Source: Brachionus koreanus (taxonomy: Eukaryota > Rotifera > Eurotatoria > Ploima > Brachionidae). From it: a stretch of DNA of 64,000 bases. Made by a program: the position numbers and the translations under genes. Positions 10,289-22,600 of this stretch are shown piece by piece. Below the pieces are notes generated by a model. The model saw only the letters and a list, made by a program, of their open reading frames with translations, made no database searches and was not told where the DNA came from. The stretch is taken from contig PJRA01000172.1 in NCBI GenBank assembly GCA_016987375.1, positions 344,150 to 408,149 of the forward strand, read 5' to 3'. How positions within the stretch are numbered: position 1 is the stretch's first letter; each line of letters starts with the position of its first letter.

Positions 10289-11510
10289 TTAATCATTTAC
10301 ATTTTCATCACTGTCTGTTCCATAATCGTTTGAAACTAAAACTGACTCTTTTTTACTTTGTTGCGACAATTTATCGCTCTCAGAGCAAAATTTTGTTGGT
10401 TTTTTGACTAAAATTCCAAGATTTGCTAGTTTATCAGATTTTTTGGTAGCATCAAAATTAAATCCATTGTTCAAAATTTTTTCGTTTTTCGACGAATTTT
10501 GTAACTGTTGTTTCAAATTTTGAATACAGTTTCTCTTTAAACTTTGTTCAGTAGTGGAATCTGAATTTTTTTGTTGCAAATTATTTGCAAAAATCTGATC
10601 TGATTCAATTGACTTTCTTTTTTCTACTTTAGTTTGTTCAGGTTTTTCAATTGTATTAAATTTATACAATGAAGCCAATTTTACATCATCTGGATTTTCT
10701 CTAACTAAATTTATGTTTATGTTCCATTTATCTAAAAATTTTTTATCACTAGTTTTCAATTCATGAATCATTTTTTTTTCTTCCTTTAAAAAAAAACAAA
10801 AAACAAAATTCTTATTAAATCAATCAATTATTAGAATTCACTCTTAATTGTTTTCTTAGCATAGAGTTGAGCGCATAGTCATCTTTCCAATCACTTTTAG
10901 CAGTTTCTAGTTCTTTTAAAGTAGGGATTAATGCAGCAGCCTTTTCCTTATCAGCTGTTTCATGTTCCAAACTGAACATTGGATCCAAACTTAAGCGTTT
11001 TATATCATTCTTGTCTAAAAATTAGAACTTAAAAAATAATTTAGAAAATAATATTTATTACCTTCTGTCACTATCTGCTCATTTTCTTCCATATTCCATC
11101 GTTGCTCTTTTCTTCTAGCTCCAGAAATAATTACATAATCTGAATTAGCTGGGTCAGTTCTAATTTCAAAATATTGATCGCATAAATGGCACTTCATTCT
11201 AAACTCATAAATGGGTGTACTGTAATACTTTCCAACCTTTTTTTTTTCTGCATTATATCGAACACCCATAGCTATATGAGCCTTACACCCATCACACCAA
11301 ATATTGTAAGGCATCTCGAACCTAATGATCAAAATGCCAGATTCTATTTTACGCGCTCTTTCTCTCAACGCATGGGTCCCATGATATCTGTTCAAATTGC
11401 CATGTTTTTTTGGATCAAAATCTGGCGGATAATATTTGTTTTGACCTTTTCTTTCTCCCTTAAAGAAAACCAAAAATAAAACAATCGTTATCATAGATTA
11501 AATTTACCAT
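10289..11510 (-). CDS. YJU2B: YJU2B/CCDC130 splicing-factor family protein (CWC16)
   Basis: Exons: complement of 11508-11510, 11062-11458, 10842-11014 and 10289-10783, about 355 residues. The first coding exon is only the ATG (ATG|GTAAAT), and the next starts GERKGQNKYYPPDFDP, recreating the family start MGERKG. The CWC16 core follows: RFEMPYNIWCDGC and MKCHLCDQYFEIRTDP form a CxxC/CxxC zinc site, with GVRYNAEKKKVGKYYSTPI between. Later KSDWKDDYALNSMLRKQLR matches mammalian CCDC130. The C-terminal third is low-complexity Ser/Lys/Asn-rich. Homologues act in or near the spliceosome; the precise function of YJU2B is less defined than that of YJU2. Convergent with NCLX (about 250 bp apart). Confidence 0.92.
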
Positions 11511-12162
11511 TTTTTTTCCAAAATATTAAAGTAATTTTCCAATTTTTCATTGAATAATAAATTAAAAAAATTCAAACATATTTTAATTTATATTACTATT
11601 TTGAAAAATTTCTATAAAATTGGAAATTAAAATAACTTAACAATTATCCTAAAAATTGATATAGAATTTATCTAGTGATATTTATTATTTAGAGATCTTA
11701 AGCTCTGAAATTTTAATATTCTTAGCTCACGCTCAGATATTTCGTCTACTAGAAAATAAATTCAAACCACTCATCTTTTTATTCAAACCATTTTACAAAA
11801 AACAAGAAAGCTTTTGATAATTGAATGATGAAAACTAAGACATTCAAGTATTCATTCTGTCATATTGGCACTTTGATTAATTAGAAAAAGTATGCCTTTC
11901 CATTCATTTAAAAAGGGTAAGTTATTTTTTATATTATTTTTATTCTATTTCAAAATCAAATATTATTTGATCTTTAATTTAATTATAATGTTTTTATTAA
12001 TGAAAATTAATTTATTTTTTCTAATCAACTTAAATTTTTAATTATCCTTAAATAAATAAAAATCTAAAATAAATCTCTGTTTTTATTTTTTTCTAAATCT
12101 AGTTTATTCAAAATAACTAAAATGTTATCAAAAATTTAACTAAATATTTTTTTTTTAATTTT
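11511..12162. other. AT-rich intergenic DNA
   Basis: No supported gene. A short exon-like ATG stretch with a good donor at 11892 (MPFHSFKK then GTAAGT) has no visible partner exon. Confidence 0.5.
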
Positions 12163-14056
12163 TTAATTATTTTTTTGTGGAATCTTAATTGTAACACATT
12201 TAACTTCAGTGTAGTTGCTAATTCCATATTCCCCTTTTTCACGACCATATCCCGATTGTTTGAAGCCTTAAATAAGATTAAGTGCATTAATTCTCTATTT
12301 TTATGTCTCTAAAATACCTCCAAAAGGTGCAGCAACATCAAAATTATCGTAGCAGTTAACCCAAACAGTTCCTGATCTTAAGCTGTTTGATATCTGTAGA
12401 GCATTATCTATATTTTTGGTGAAAACCGAAGCTGCTAATCCATATTCAGCTTAAAATTTTTAAAATCATATATTTTCTAAGCTTCTACATATGTGTATAT
12501 TTACTATTGTTAGCTCGCTCAATAACCTCATCAATGGTTTTAAATTTCAAAATCTGCATTACTGGTCCAAATATTTCTAGAATTTTGAAAAATTAATTAA
12601 AGCTTATATGATAAAATTTTCAAAAACCCTCTTTGCATATTCGCATATCATCTTTGACATCTCCAAAAACAGTTGGTTCAACAAAATATCCCTCATTTCC
12701 CCATCTGGAGCCACCAGTTAGTAATTTAGCCCCTTGTTTTCTTCCGGAATCAATAAGCTCCAAGATTTTTTCCATTTGTTCATTGTCAACTTGTGGTCCT
12801 TGTTCAGTTTTTGAATCAAAAGGATCACCAATTCTAACTTTTTTAGCTCTTTCAACACTTTTCTCCAAAAATTCGTCGTAGATGTTTTCATGAACGAATA
12901 TTCTAGAGCCCGCACAACAGCACTGTCCTTGATTGAAAAATAGTCCAAAATGTGATTGATTCACAGCATAATCCAAATCACTGCCTTTCAAATCACCAAG
13001 AACAATATTAGGAGATTTGCCACCAAGTTCAAGCGTCACTCTTTTAATTGAATCAGCAGCTTGTCGAGCAATCAACTTTCCGACTTCAGTTGAACCTGTA
13101 AATGCAACTTTGTCTATATCAGGATGATTTACAATGGCTGCACCAGCTGTAGGACCATAGCCTGTCAAAACATTTACTACTCCTGGGGGAAAACCAGCTT
13201 CTGCAATCAGCTTGCAAACATGTAAGGCTGATAGTGGAGTTTGTTCAGCAACTTTCATTACAACTGTGCAACCAGCTGCTAAAGCTGGACCCAATTTCCA
13301 AGATTGCATTAATAAAGGAAAATTCCAAGGAATGATCTGTCCAGCTACCCCAACTGGTTCGTGTCTGGTATAAGAGATAAAATCACCGCTTACTGGTATT
13401 ACTTTTCCATGAATTTTATCTGCCCAACCAGCATAATATCTTTATTGAAATATTTAGGTTAAATCAAATCTACTTGTAAAATTTACCTAAGATTAGCAAT
13501 TGAACCAGGAACATCTACATTCAAAGCGATCTGGTAAGGCTTGCCGTTATCCAAAGACTCTAATGCTGCTAAATGAGCTGCATCACGCTCCATCAAATCA
13601 GCTAGTCTATTCATTAAATATGCTCTGTATGCTCCATCAGAACGCCTCCATGGAGAACCCAGTTTAAATGCATCCTTTGCTGCGTTGACTGCTAAGTCCA
13701 CGTCACCCTATTTATGAAAATATTAAAATTTTTTCTACAAAAGCGTCCATTGTCTTATTACTGAATCAGCTTCAGCTACTCTGGCGATCGGTTTTCCAGT
13801 CGCCGGATTTAAAGTTTCAAATGTTTTACCACTCTTTGCATCGACAAATTCATTGTTTATAAAGAGCTTTCATAAAAAAGTTATTTTTAAATAAATAAAA
13901 TTTATTCTTTCATTTTTTATTTACTTTAGTGAATTGAATATCAGGGTTAGAATTTGGTTTAAGTGAAGAAGAGAGCTTTCTCTTTAAATCGAGATTAACT
14001 CTTCCTGATTGTATTAGCTTTGCTAGATTTCTAGCTTTCAAATTTAAAAACGACAT
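12163..14056 (-). CDS. ALDH2: Mitochondrial aldehyde dehydrogenase, ALDH2/ALDH1 type
   Basis: Seven exons: complement of 13925-14056, 13762-13866, 13487-13707, 12628-13439, 12505-12576, 12318-12449 and 12163-12266. All are in phase, 525 residues (human ALDH2 517). The N-terminus ([18 protein letters not shown]…) is Arg/Lys/Ser-rich without acidic residues, fitting a mitochondrial presequence. Catalytic features: [18 protein letters not shown] segment ([13 protein letters not shown]), [11 protein letters not shown] with the general-base Glu, and [12 protein letters not shown] with the nucleophilic Cys in CCC. The C-terminus is [18 protein letters not shown]. It oxidises aldehydes to acids with NAD+. 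An acceptor-like TTATTTTAG lies just before the ATG, so a 5' UTR intron or trans-spliced leader is possible. Confidence 0.95.
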
Positions 14057-15756
14057 ACCAATTATCTAAAATAAAATAAAATTGTTCAACCAATAACTTA
14101 TATAAAAAAATTACACCCCATTTTTTTTCATGTCTTATTACCAACTAATTTTATATATGAATTAAAATACATTGCAAAAATAAGTTTTATTAAGAAATAA
14201 AATTCAAGGCAAAATTTATTCCAAAAAAATTAAATTTTTTTTTTATAAATAATTATTAAACACTAAGTTATCTTAATATCTTCCCTTTAAATCTTTTTAT
14301 TTACAAATTAGCAAACGTTAAATATAGAAACATTTTTTATTTAACGTTTTGACTTATGAAATTGAACAAGTTTTTATTTTATTTCGACATTTATTTTTTC
14401 TCAACTTAGCATGATGAGAAAAAATTTAAGTCATATCCCTGGTATAGTGCCTCAAGTTATTGACATTAGTAAAAAAATCTTAATTTCAAGTTTGATTACA
14501 TTTGTGAGACTCAACAAATCTTTATTTTTTAAAAGATATCTTTTGTTTTTAGGAAGCATTTTTCGAAGCATCAAAATTAAGTTGTCATATCTTTTAAATC
14601 AATATTTGTGTAACAGATAATCGCTTCAAGTAGTTTTCTCACAAAAATTCAGTGTTTTTAGCAGTAATTGGATTGTATTAGATCGGCATGAAATTGTCAA
14701 AACCTTTATATTGGTGTTTGTTTTTAAATTTTTTTTCTTAATCGACTAGAACAAATGACCATGGCTTTTAAAAATATATTTTGATTCTGGTTAATTAGTT
14801 TAATAATTATTTGACTTTTAGAACTGAATTAAGATAAAATTGCAGCATTAGTTTGTCGATAGTTTGTTTTAAAAAGAAAATAAAGACGAGAGCCAAAAGT
14901 CTATTGAAATCTATTAGCGTTTTGGTAAATTTCTTTTTATTACTCTTGACACAAAAATAAATGACCCATAAAATAAGGTCACAAATGAAAGCTGCTTTTT
15001 AACTTAAAATTTAAAGTATTTCTCTCTAATATCATAATAAAGATGATTCAAATTAAAAAGCAAAATGAAAATAATTTTACATTTTTACATTTTCAAATTA
15101 TTAGATTTTTGTGCAATATTTATAAAGTTTTTAAACACTTTATAAAATACTGCTGAATATAAAATTATTTCTAAAAAAAAATTAAATAATTTTTAATATT
15201 TTGGATATGATTTAAAAAAATATATAAAAAATGATTAAATTTATTGAATAAAAAACAAAGAAAGTAGCAAAGAGGATTCAAATATCCCTGCTAGTAATAA
15301 TGATAGAACAATAAAAATCGGTGTTTCATTTAATTTATTAGATAACGTTATATCGTGGATTTAAAAAAAAAAAAAAGACAATTTAATTTCTTATTTTTTT
15401 ATTAAGGAGCTCTTATTTTAAGATTTTTTGCTAAAACTGAAAATTTCATAAAAGTAAAATAAAAGCCTAAAAAATAAAAATAAAAAAATGAGAATTGAAA
15501 TAATTCAAAAACATGGAAAAAAAAATTTTTTTTAAAAATTCTTCAAATTTTGGAATTTTTCATTGTTAAAAATTTAAAGATAAAAAAATTTTAAATTTTT
15601 AACAATTCATTTTGAAGGTTCGTTCAATTCCAATTATCTAAATAGCGTAATAAAATAACGATTCGGAAAACTAATAATGAAAAATGTTTGTCCATTTTTT
15701 GTCACGATATCATTGAACAAATAAATATTTAAAAATATTTAATTTAACTAAAGTAT
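14057..15756. other. AT-rich intergenic DNA with a degenerate MITE
   Basis: No gene supported. The ORF near 14411 is hydrophobic/basic chance sequence without family resemblance. About 15059-15172 contains a decayed copy of the MITE described at 51167-51347. Confidence 0.55.
15059..15172 (+). mobile_element. Degenerate hAT-like MITE, family E
   Basis: The stretch starting CAAAATGAAAATAATTTTAC matches the left half of the MITEs at 51167 and 55387, including the internal TAGATTTTTGTGCAATATTT block. The right TIR is eroded (AAAATTATTTCT) and no clear target duplication remains. Confidence 0.5.
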
Positions 15757-16674
15757 CTATTTATCTTTTTGTGTTTCAGTACCATTTTCATTTAATTTTT
15801 TGATCACTCCATTTTCTTTTGATTTTGGCTTTGGAGCAATATATGCTTTATAGAAAAAATGGAAAAATAAAACAAAATATGAAAAGTACATGACAAATGA
15901 CCAAAAAATGTTTTCATAACTAACATCACAAGGACGATTTTGTTTGAGCTGAGAATAGGCGATCAAATTTATGTAAATGCCAAAAATCATTTGGGATATT
16001 TGACCACTGGTAATCGCTATATTTACCCATTTAGGTATCTTAAATCGAAGAGCTCGAAAACCATAATATGAATACATAACAGCATGAACAGTATAATTCA
16101 TAAGAACAAACCAGCGTCCAGAACCAGTAAAATCTTTTGATGAATACCAACAGTAAATTAGTACAGTGGCATGATGATACCAGTGAAGAAAGATTAGCTG
16201 TTGCTTGCGTAAAACTATAAATGCAGTATCAACTAGTTCTGGAACTTTACTCAATATAAACAACCATGACCAGCATCCGGTTACTCCATATGTATAGTCT
16301 TCTGAACAAACCGAATGAACAATCCCTTTATTAGAAATTGTATAGACAAATTCTGGCCACACACGGATTGTTCCCATTATGCTAAATAAAGCTAAAACAA
16401 AGTTCCAAGCTATCAGAGCTTTTCTCAAGTCATATTTTTCTCTTGTTTTCATATAAGCTTGTCCAGCAAATATAATAACTATGTAAAAAAATGCATAAAA
16501 AAAGCTTGTGTGCCAGTTATTTAGCATCCAGGCACGTTTACCATCGACGTATTTTTGATTGAAAAATTTTTTTTCGTAAAAAAATAAATTGGTATAGTTT
16601 AATCCACTTTTAGATTGATAATATCCATTTGTTATTATCGGTTCATATGATGGTCCACTTGGCTCAAAACTCAT
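15757..16674 (-). CDS. ELOVL6/ELOVL3-like very-long-chain fatty acid elongase (copy 1)
   Basis: Intronless ORF, 305 residues, typical family length. The catalytic histidine box HWYHHATVLIYCWYS is followed by MNYTVHAVMYSYY, both diagnostic for the ELOVL3/6 branch. GTIRVWPEF and VTGCWSWLFILSKVPELVDTAFIVLR precede it. Multiple hydrophobic segments give an ER multi-pass topology, and the tail is Lys-rich (KPKSKENGVIKK), compatible with ER retention. The enzyme condenses malonyl-CoA with saturated/monounsaturated C12-C16 acyl-CoA. A second intronless paralogue lies 2 kb upstream on the same strand (18729-19691), indicating tandem duplication. Confidence 0.93.
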   Translation of the reverse strand: MSFEPSGPSYEPIITNGYYQSKSGLNYTNLFFYEKKFFNQKYVDGKRAWMLNNWHTSFFYAFFYIVIIFAGQAYMKTREKYDLRKALIAWNFVLALFSIMGTIRVWPEFVYTISNKGIVHSVCSEDYTYGVTGCWSWLFILSKVPELVDTAFIVLRKQQLIFLHWYHHATVLIYCWYSSKDFTGSGRWFVLMNYTVHAVMYSYYGFRALRFKIPKWVNIAITSGQISQMIFGIYINLIAYSQLKQNRPCDVSYENIFWSFVMYFSYFVLFFHFFYKAYIAPKPKSKENGVIKKLNENGTETQKDK

Positions 16675-18728
16675 TTTGGAATTGTTTAAAATATTTTATA
16701 TTTTTTTTTATCTAGAACCTATTATTTATCGTTCACCTTTAGAAACAATTATTATGTTTTTCTACTTGTTGCTATATGTTACTATTTTTCGATTAGTTTG
16801 AATTTAAAAAATCTAAATACTGAAAACTTTTCAATTTATACTCGTTGATATTAGTTACTTAAAAAAAAAGGTTTTATTCAAGAATAAAAAGGTTGTTTTT
16901 GTGGAACTATGGAAACTTGCTTTTCAAAATTATTTTGTTTAAAGTAATTCTTTAGATCTGACTTTCGTCATAATTTTAGCATTCTTGAATGACGACAAAA
17001 ATTGTATCCAAGAGATTAATGAAAACTTTCACAGGTGAAGAAAACAAAAAAGCTAAAATAACCCTTTAGAATAATCGAAAGACTTTAATTTATTATTTTA
17101 TAAATTAAAAAAAAAATAAGGAAAACTATAATTTTCTATTTAGTTATTTGCAAAATAAAGTTGATAAAATTCCATGTTTTTTAAGGCCTTGTGATATGTT
17201 AGTTACATTAAATAAAACATCAGCTAAAATAATTTATGTTTTTTTCAGAATTTTTGAATCAAGGCAGACCTCAGATGCAAGCAACAAAAATAATTGCAAA
17301 AAAAATTTTATTTAGATGAATTTATTCTGAATATTGAACTGTGTGAGTCACTTAAAGCACGTTTAGAACAATGCATTTATAGTATTAAATATAAAAAATG
17401 ATTGATTGAATAAAAAAATTTAAATTACTGAGCAAAAATCTAATTACGAAATTTTTTTTTTCATAATAAAACTAAACATTTCATCGTTTTCATTTAAATT
17501 ACTCCTCATTAAATTAAATAAAATATTTTTTTCGTTTAAATTATTTTTCTAAAATGATTCTAAAAAATTTTAAGTTAAAAATAAAAAAGCCTTGTTTTTT
17601 TCAGGTTGATAAACAAAAAAATGACTATCTTAATCTTTTTTTTAAAATGAATTAGGCTTAGAAATTCAATTTATTAAAAATTCAAATTTTTAAAAACTCT
17701 TTATCATACCAAAAAGTTTACTTTGAATTTAAAATTTAAATTAATTACTCACAGTTTCACAAAAAAATTTAGCAAAAAAACACTTTTGAGCCATTCACTT
17801 AGGAGTAAATCTATGAAGCTTTGTTATAGTTTTGATTTGATAGAGTTTCACTTGTCGTATTAATTTAGGTCACGAGAAAGAAGTTTTTAAAACCACACAT
17901 TTTTTAATGATATTTGAATGTGATTAAGTTTTAGCTTTAAAATAATTCCTGAGGCTAAATTATAGGCTTTTGGTGCTTAAATTTTTTGGCATACTATGCA
18001 TTTCTCTCATACTTTTTATTTTTATAAGCTATTTTTTAATCAAAAATTTTTCATTTCAATTGATTTGAATCATTAATTCCTATTAAACCAAAATGTTTAT
18101 GATTTTATTGAAAAAAAATTATTTTAATTAAGCTAAATAGAAAAAATTCAAGAATTTTATCTCTAATTTTATTCCATTTATCTCTATTTATAAATTTAAA
18201 TAGGTAACCTTTAATTATGTTTATGAATGATATTCAAATTAATTTTTGAATAAAATTGATAAAATTTATTTAAAATATATTTTATTCATTTTTTTATTTA
18301 AAATCAAAAAATATTAAACTAATATAATTATATTATCGAATAATAGAATCTCCCATTTAATCTTTTAGAAAATTATCAGAACTAAAAATTTAAAAAAGTT
18401 ATAATTTAAAAAATTTTTTTGGCGAAAATTGAATACAAGACATGGAAGAAGCCGTTGATTTCTTTTCGTCATAAAAATAAAATTGCTTTGTTTCAGGTCA
18501 GAATAGAATATTAAAGCTTTCGCAAAATGTTTGATTCAATCGGCCAAATAAAATAGTCAAAATCACTTAAAAGTGACCTATTGTTTATAATAATAAAAAG
18601 CAAATTGAAATAACAATGATGCTTTTAATTGCTTATAGCCTTATTTTTAAATAAGTTATCGGGTCCTGTTCATTTTTCTTAATGTAGCAATCAAAGTATC
18701 GAAATAAAAAAAATTAGAAGAGTTTTTT
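16675..18728. other. AT-rich spacer between tandem ELOVL genes
   Basis: About 2 kb with no coding signal or recognisable element. It includes the upstream region of copy 1 and the 3' flank of copy 2. Confidence 0.6.
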
Positions 18729-19691
18729 TTAATTATATTTTTTTCCATTGACATTTTTTTTGTCTTCGACTAATACTTTACCATTTTGTTTGGCCATATT
18801 TTTCCTTTTGAGAATGTAGGCATTGAAGAAAAAGTGAAAAAATAGAGCAAAATAGCTTAAATACATCAAAAACGAGTAAAATATATTATCGTTTGAAATA
18901 TTGCATTCACTATTTGGTGAGCTTTTTTTTGTATGATAAGCTACCCAATTGACATAGCAACCAAAAATCATCTGAACTAATTGTGATGTTGTGATTAACT
19001 TAGATACGAACAATGGGACCCGAATTCTAAGAGCTTTGCATGCATAATACGAATACATAATTGAATGAACAAAATAATTCATAGTCATAAACCAACGACC
19101 TGATGCGGTAAAATCACTGTAGCTATACCAACAGTAGATTAAAACGGTTGCATGATGATACCAATGAAGAAATATGAGCTCTTGTTTGCGGAAAACAATA
19201 AAAATTGTGTCAATTAATTCTGGCAATTTGCTCATTATGAACATAAATGCCCAGAAACCTGTTACGCCATAGGCATAACTTGAATCACAAACTGAATAGA
19301 CAATCCCTTTTTGAGTTATGCTGTAAAAAAATTCTGGCCACGTTCTGATTGTACCCAAAATGCTAAATGATGCCAAAACGATATTCCATATTATCAGTGG
19401 AAATCGTAGCTCATATCTTGTTTTATTTTTCATATAAAATTTTATTAAAAATATAAATACTACATAGATAATTGATATATTAATGCTCATGGTCCAGTTT
19501 TTGTTCATCCATTTTCCAAGACCATCCACGAATTCTTTTGACTCAAACAACTTTTCAAAGCCAAATATATGCGAATAAGAAAATGTCATGTTTGATTGTA
19601 AATTTTGATCAACTGGATTTAAATCAAACATTGGTTTGAGGAAAAAAAACGAATCGACAACTTTTTCCAAAGCCAAACTCATTGTTGACAT
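18729..19691 (-). CDS. ELOVL6/ELOVL3-like fatty acid elongase (copy 2)
   Basis: Intronless ORF, 320 residues. It has the same box HWYHHATVLIYCWYS and MNYFVHSIMYSYYACKALRI, with GTIRTWPEFFYS and SKLPELIDTIFIVFRKQ. It is closely similar to copy 1 through the core but differs in the N-terminal roughly 50 residues and the C-terminal tail (KNMAKQNGKVLVEDKK). ER multi-pass membrane enzyme by homology. Presence of two intronless copies suggests duplication of an already intronless gene, or a retrocopy origin followed by tandem duplication; the sequence alone does not decide. Confidence 0.93.
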   Translation of the reverse strand: MSTMSLALEKVVDSFFFLKPMFDLNPVDQNLQSNMTFSYSHIFGFEKLFESKEFVDGLGKWMNKNWTMSINISIIYVVFIFLIKFYMKNKTRYELRFPLIIWNIVLASFSILGTIRTWPEFFYSITQKGIVYSVCDSSYAYGVTGFWAFMFIMSKLPELIDTIFIVFRKQELIFLHWYHHATVLIYCWYSYSDFTASGRWFMTMNYFVHSIMYSYYACKALRIRVPLFVSKLITTSQLVQMIFGCYVNWVAYHTKKSSPNSECNISNDNIFYSFLMYLSYFALFFHFFFNAYILKRKNMAKQNGKVLVEDKKNVNGKKYN

Positions 19692-22600
19692 CTTTTTTTT
19701 ATCTAAATAGACATAAAAAAACTTAGCTATAAAGTTATATTTTGGAAATAAAATTAATTATCTCAAACATAGAATTTTATTTTAAATGATAAGATATAAA
19801 ACACGTTGTTTGAATGGTTCGATTAATTTTGATCACTTTAGAATAGTAACCGTTCTATGTTTGTTATTTAAAATTTTTCTTTTAAAAATATGTATAAGTA
19901 CATGACTATCAATGAGTGAACAAAGCATTTTAATTATGCAAAAGCAAAGTTTAATTTTTTTATAAATAAAAAAAAAGAGAGAAAGAGATCAAAATATTGA
20001 TTTTTTTTAAATTATAGAAAAGAAAAAACTAGAAACAGATTAATTTGGAAATAGAAAAAAAAAACAGGTCTCTAAGATTGAGTCAAATTTCAATAAAATT
20101 ATTTCGGTTAGTAACCAATTTTCATAAACATGAATTTTTTCTCAAGCGAAAACAAAGAAAATAAATTAGCTCTGAATTAGTAATTTAATTTAAATTCACG
20201 TTTTAAAATTGGTTGCCAAATTTATCAAATAAATCAAATGTTCTTGAAATTTGAAAAAAAAATATCCATAAAATTATATTTAAAATAATCAAGAGTCTAC
20301 TTTAAATAAAGAATCCAAAAAGCTTTTCTTTTTTATAAATTCTAATTTTTTTAAACGGTTATCTCTTAATATATTATTCTATATTATGATAAAAATACAC
20401 TAGTAAACGGCTTGAACATAAATCATAAAATTAAAGCGTAATTATTTATTTTTTTAAATTAAAGCTATTATTCCATTGTAAGAATTATAAGCTTGAAGAA
20501 AAAAATGAAATTAAAAAATAATTTAAATAATATATCTGCTCTAAATTGTTTATCGTTTTAAATTTGTCAATATATTCTAGTTCTAAAAATGTTAAAATTA
20601 GATCTTTCAAAATTTTTCCAACTTCATCCTAATTACAAAAATTAATTTCTTAATACAAAAAAAAAGATCAAATTGACTTGCATCAATAAATTTACAGAAG
20701 TTATGGTAATCTTCAAATTAAGAATTTTAAAAAATTAGTCTAAATAGAAAAAAAATTATAAAAGTTTTATAACAGATTCTCAAAAAATCTAAATAATATG
20801 AAATATTTTCAGACATATTAATTTATCTGTAGATAACCAATATTTTGTCTGATTATGATGTGTCTAAATATATTTTTGAAGCATTTTCATTAAAATAAAA
20901 CAGTTTTTCACTTAATTATTAATTTATTTTTTACATAAAATTACTAACATTTTAACATACATTAAATTTTTGTATAGCATTATAATCAATTTTTTAATTT
21001 TAATTTACTATTAAACAATAAGAATATACAAAAAATTTGAAAAGTTCATTTTTGATTGTGAAAAATGAATTTTTAATAAAAGAAATATTTTTTTGTTTTT
21101 GTTAAAAAGATCAAAAAATTATTCCAATTCTCAGATTAATTTCCCATATTCTATAATAAAGATTTTTTTTTATTTTTTATTTGAACTAAGTCTTTTAGGA
21201 CTCTGTTTTAAAAGAGAATTAATAATTAGCAAGATTAATATAGTATGTTCAATCTAGTTGAGAAAACTCATTAAATTTTTTTAAACGTAAATACCATTTT
21301 TAAGTATTTTTTTTAAATTTCAGTTTTAAATTATTTTTTAAAAGGTTTAACATAAAAAATTTCTTAAGTCAAAATTAAAATTTAAATTTTATAAGATTTG
21401 CTAAAATTTGACATAAAAGAGCAGTAAAAATTTCTAAATGCAAATGATATCTTTTCTCTAAATGTTAACAACTAGCTATGTTAATGCAACATACTTCAAC
21501 TTACATGATTGCATTCGCTAAAAGAATTATACACTGGTCTGCAAATATCTTCCGAATGCATTAGAATTACATATTTTGATTTATTTTTACTCAATTAATC
21601 TTGATAATTTAATTATAAAGCTATTTTGAATCACTACCATCTTTAATCCAAGGAAACACTAATTTGATTATTTGGCTTGAAATTGACAAAATACAAAATC
21701 TGTCAATTAAATAAAGTTAAAAATAGGAAAAATTTCTTTTAAAATTTCATTTAAAACATGTAATATTTGATTAGTCAATGATCATTTTTTTAGATAATTA
21801 ACAAATAAATTCTAAAATAGCGATTACAGAAAATAAATTTGGGTAGTTTCAATTCTGTAACCCTTTTTTTTTTGGAGATTAGAAAAATTTTGCTTTTAGA
21901 GATTTAGAAAACTTTTTTCCAAAAAATAAAAAAACAAAAATGATTAATTTAAATTCAAGAAAAACAAAATTATGCTTTTTGTCATTCTATGAAGAGTTAT
22001 TAAATTAATCACTCATATTTATATAAAAGTAAAAGATTGTGAAACCAAAGCTGAGTTTATTTTACAACAACAACAACAAAAAAAGATTGTAATAGAAATA
22101 GAGATTCCTGTAATGAATCTCGATTTCAAGATTTTTAGATTTATATTACAAGCAACCTAAATTTGGTTATGTTCATTTTTATTGATTTTAAAGGGGAATT
22201 TAAAGCAATATTAAATTTTATACTAATTTTCAGTATTTCAAATTCTAATTAACATTAGCTTTTTTATAAACGCCAGGTATTATGAGCTCTAGAATGTTAG
22301 CATTAAATTTGAATGAGAAAAAATGAGAAATGGCGAAAATCGATAATTCAATTTTTCAATTCAATAGTTCAATTTTTAACCTAATATTGGAAACGATAAC
22401 AACCAATTCGGACACTTAACGATATTTTAAAATTTCTGGTTTAGCATACACATTCAATTTTTTTAAGAAGAAAATATTTTATTTATTTAAAAAAAAAAAA
22501 AATATTCACCTTTTTCTAAGCAAATACTGAAAACTCGATTCTTAGCATTATAAACGCTAGCCAAGTCGGAATTATTGTTAGTGTGAGACAAACAATTATC

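Noticed and set aside
11892..11920. ATG exon-like stretch MPFHSFKK followed by a perfect GTAAGT donor
   Set aside because: No downstream exon on the + strand can be connected; one short exon is not enough to call a gene.
14411..14620. 69-codon + strand ORF upstream of ALDH2
   Set aside because: No homology, no splice context, composition typical of chance ORFs in AT-rich DNA.
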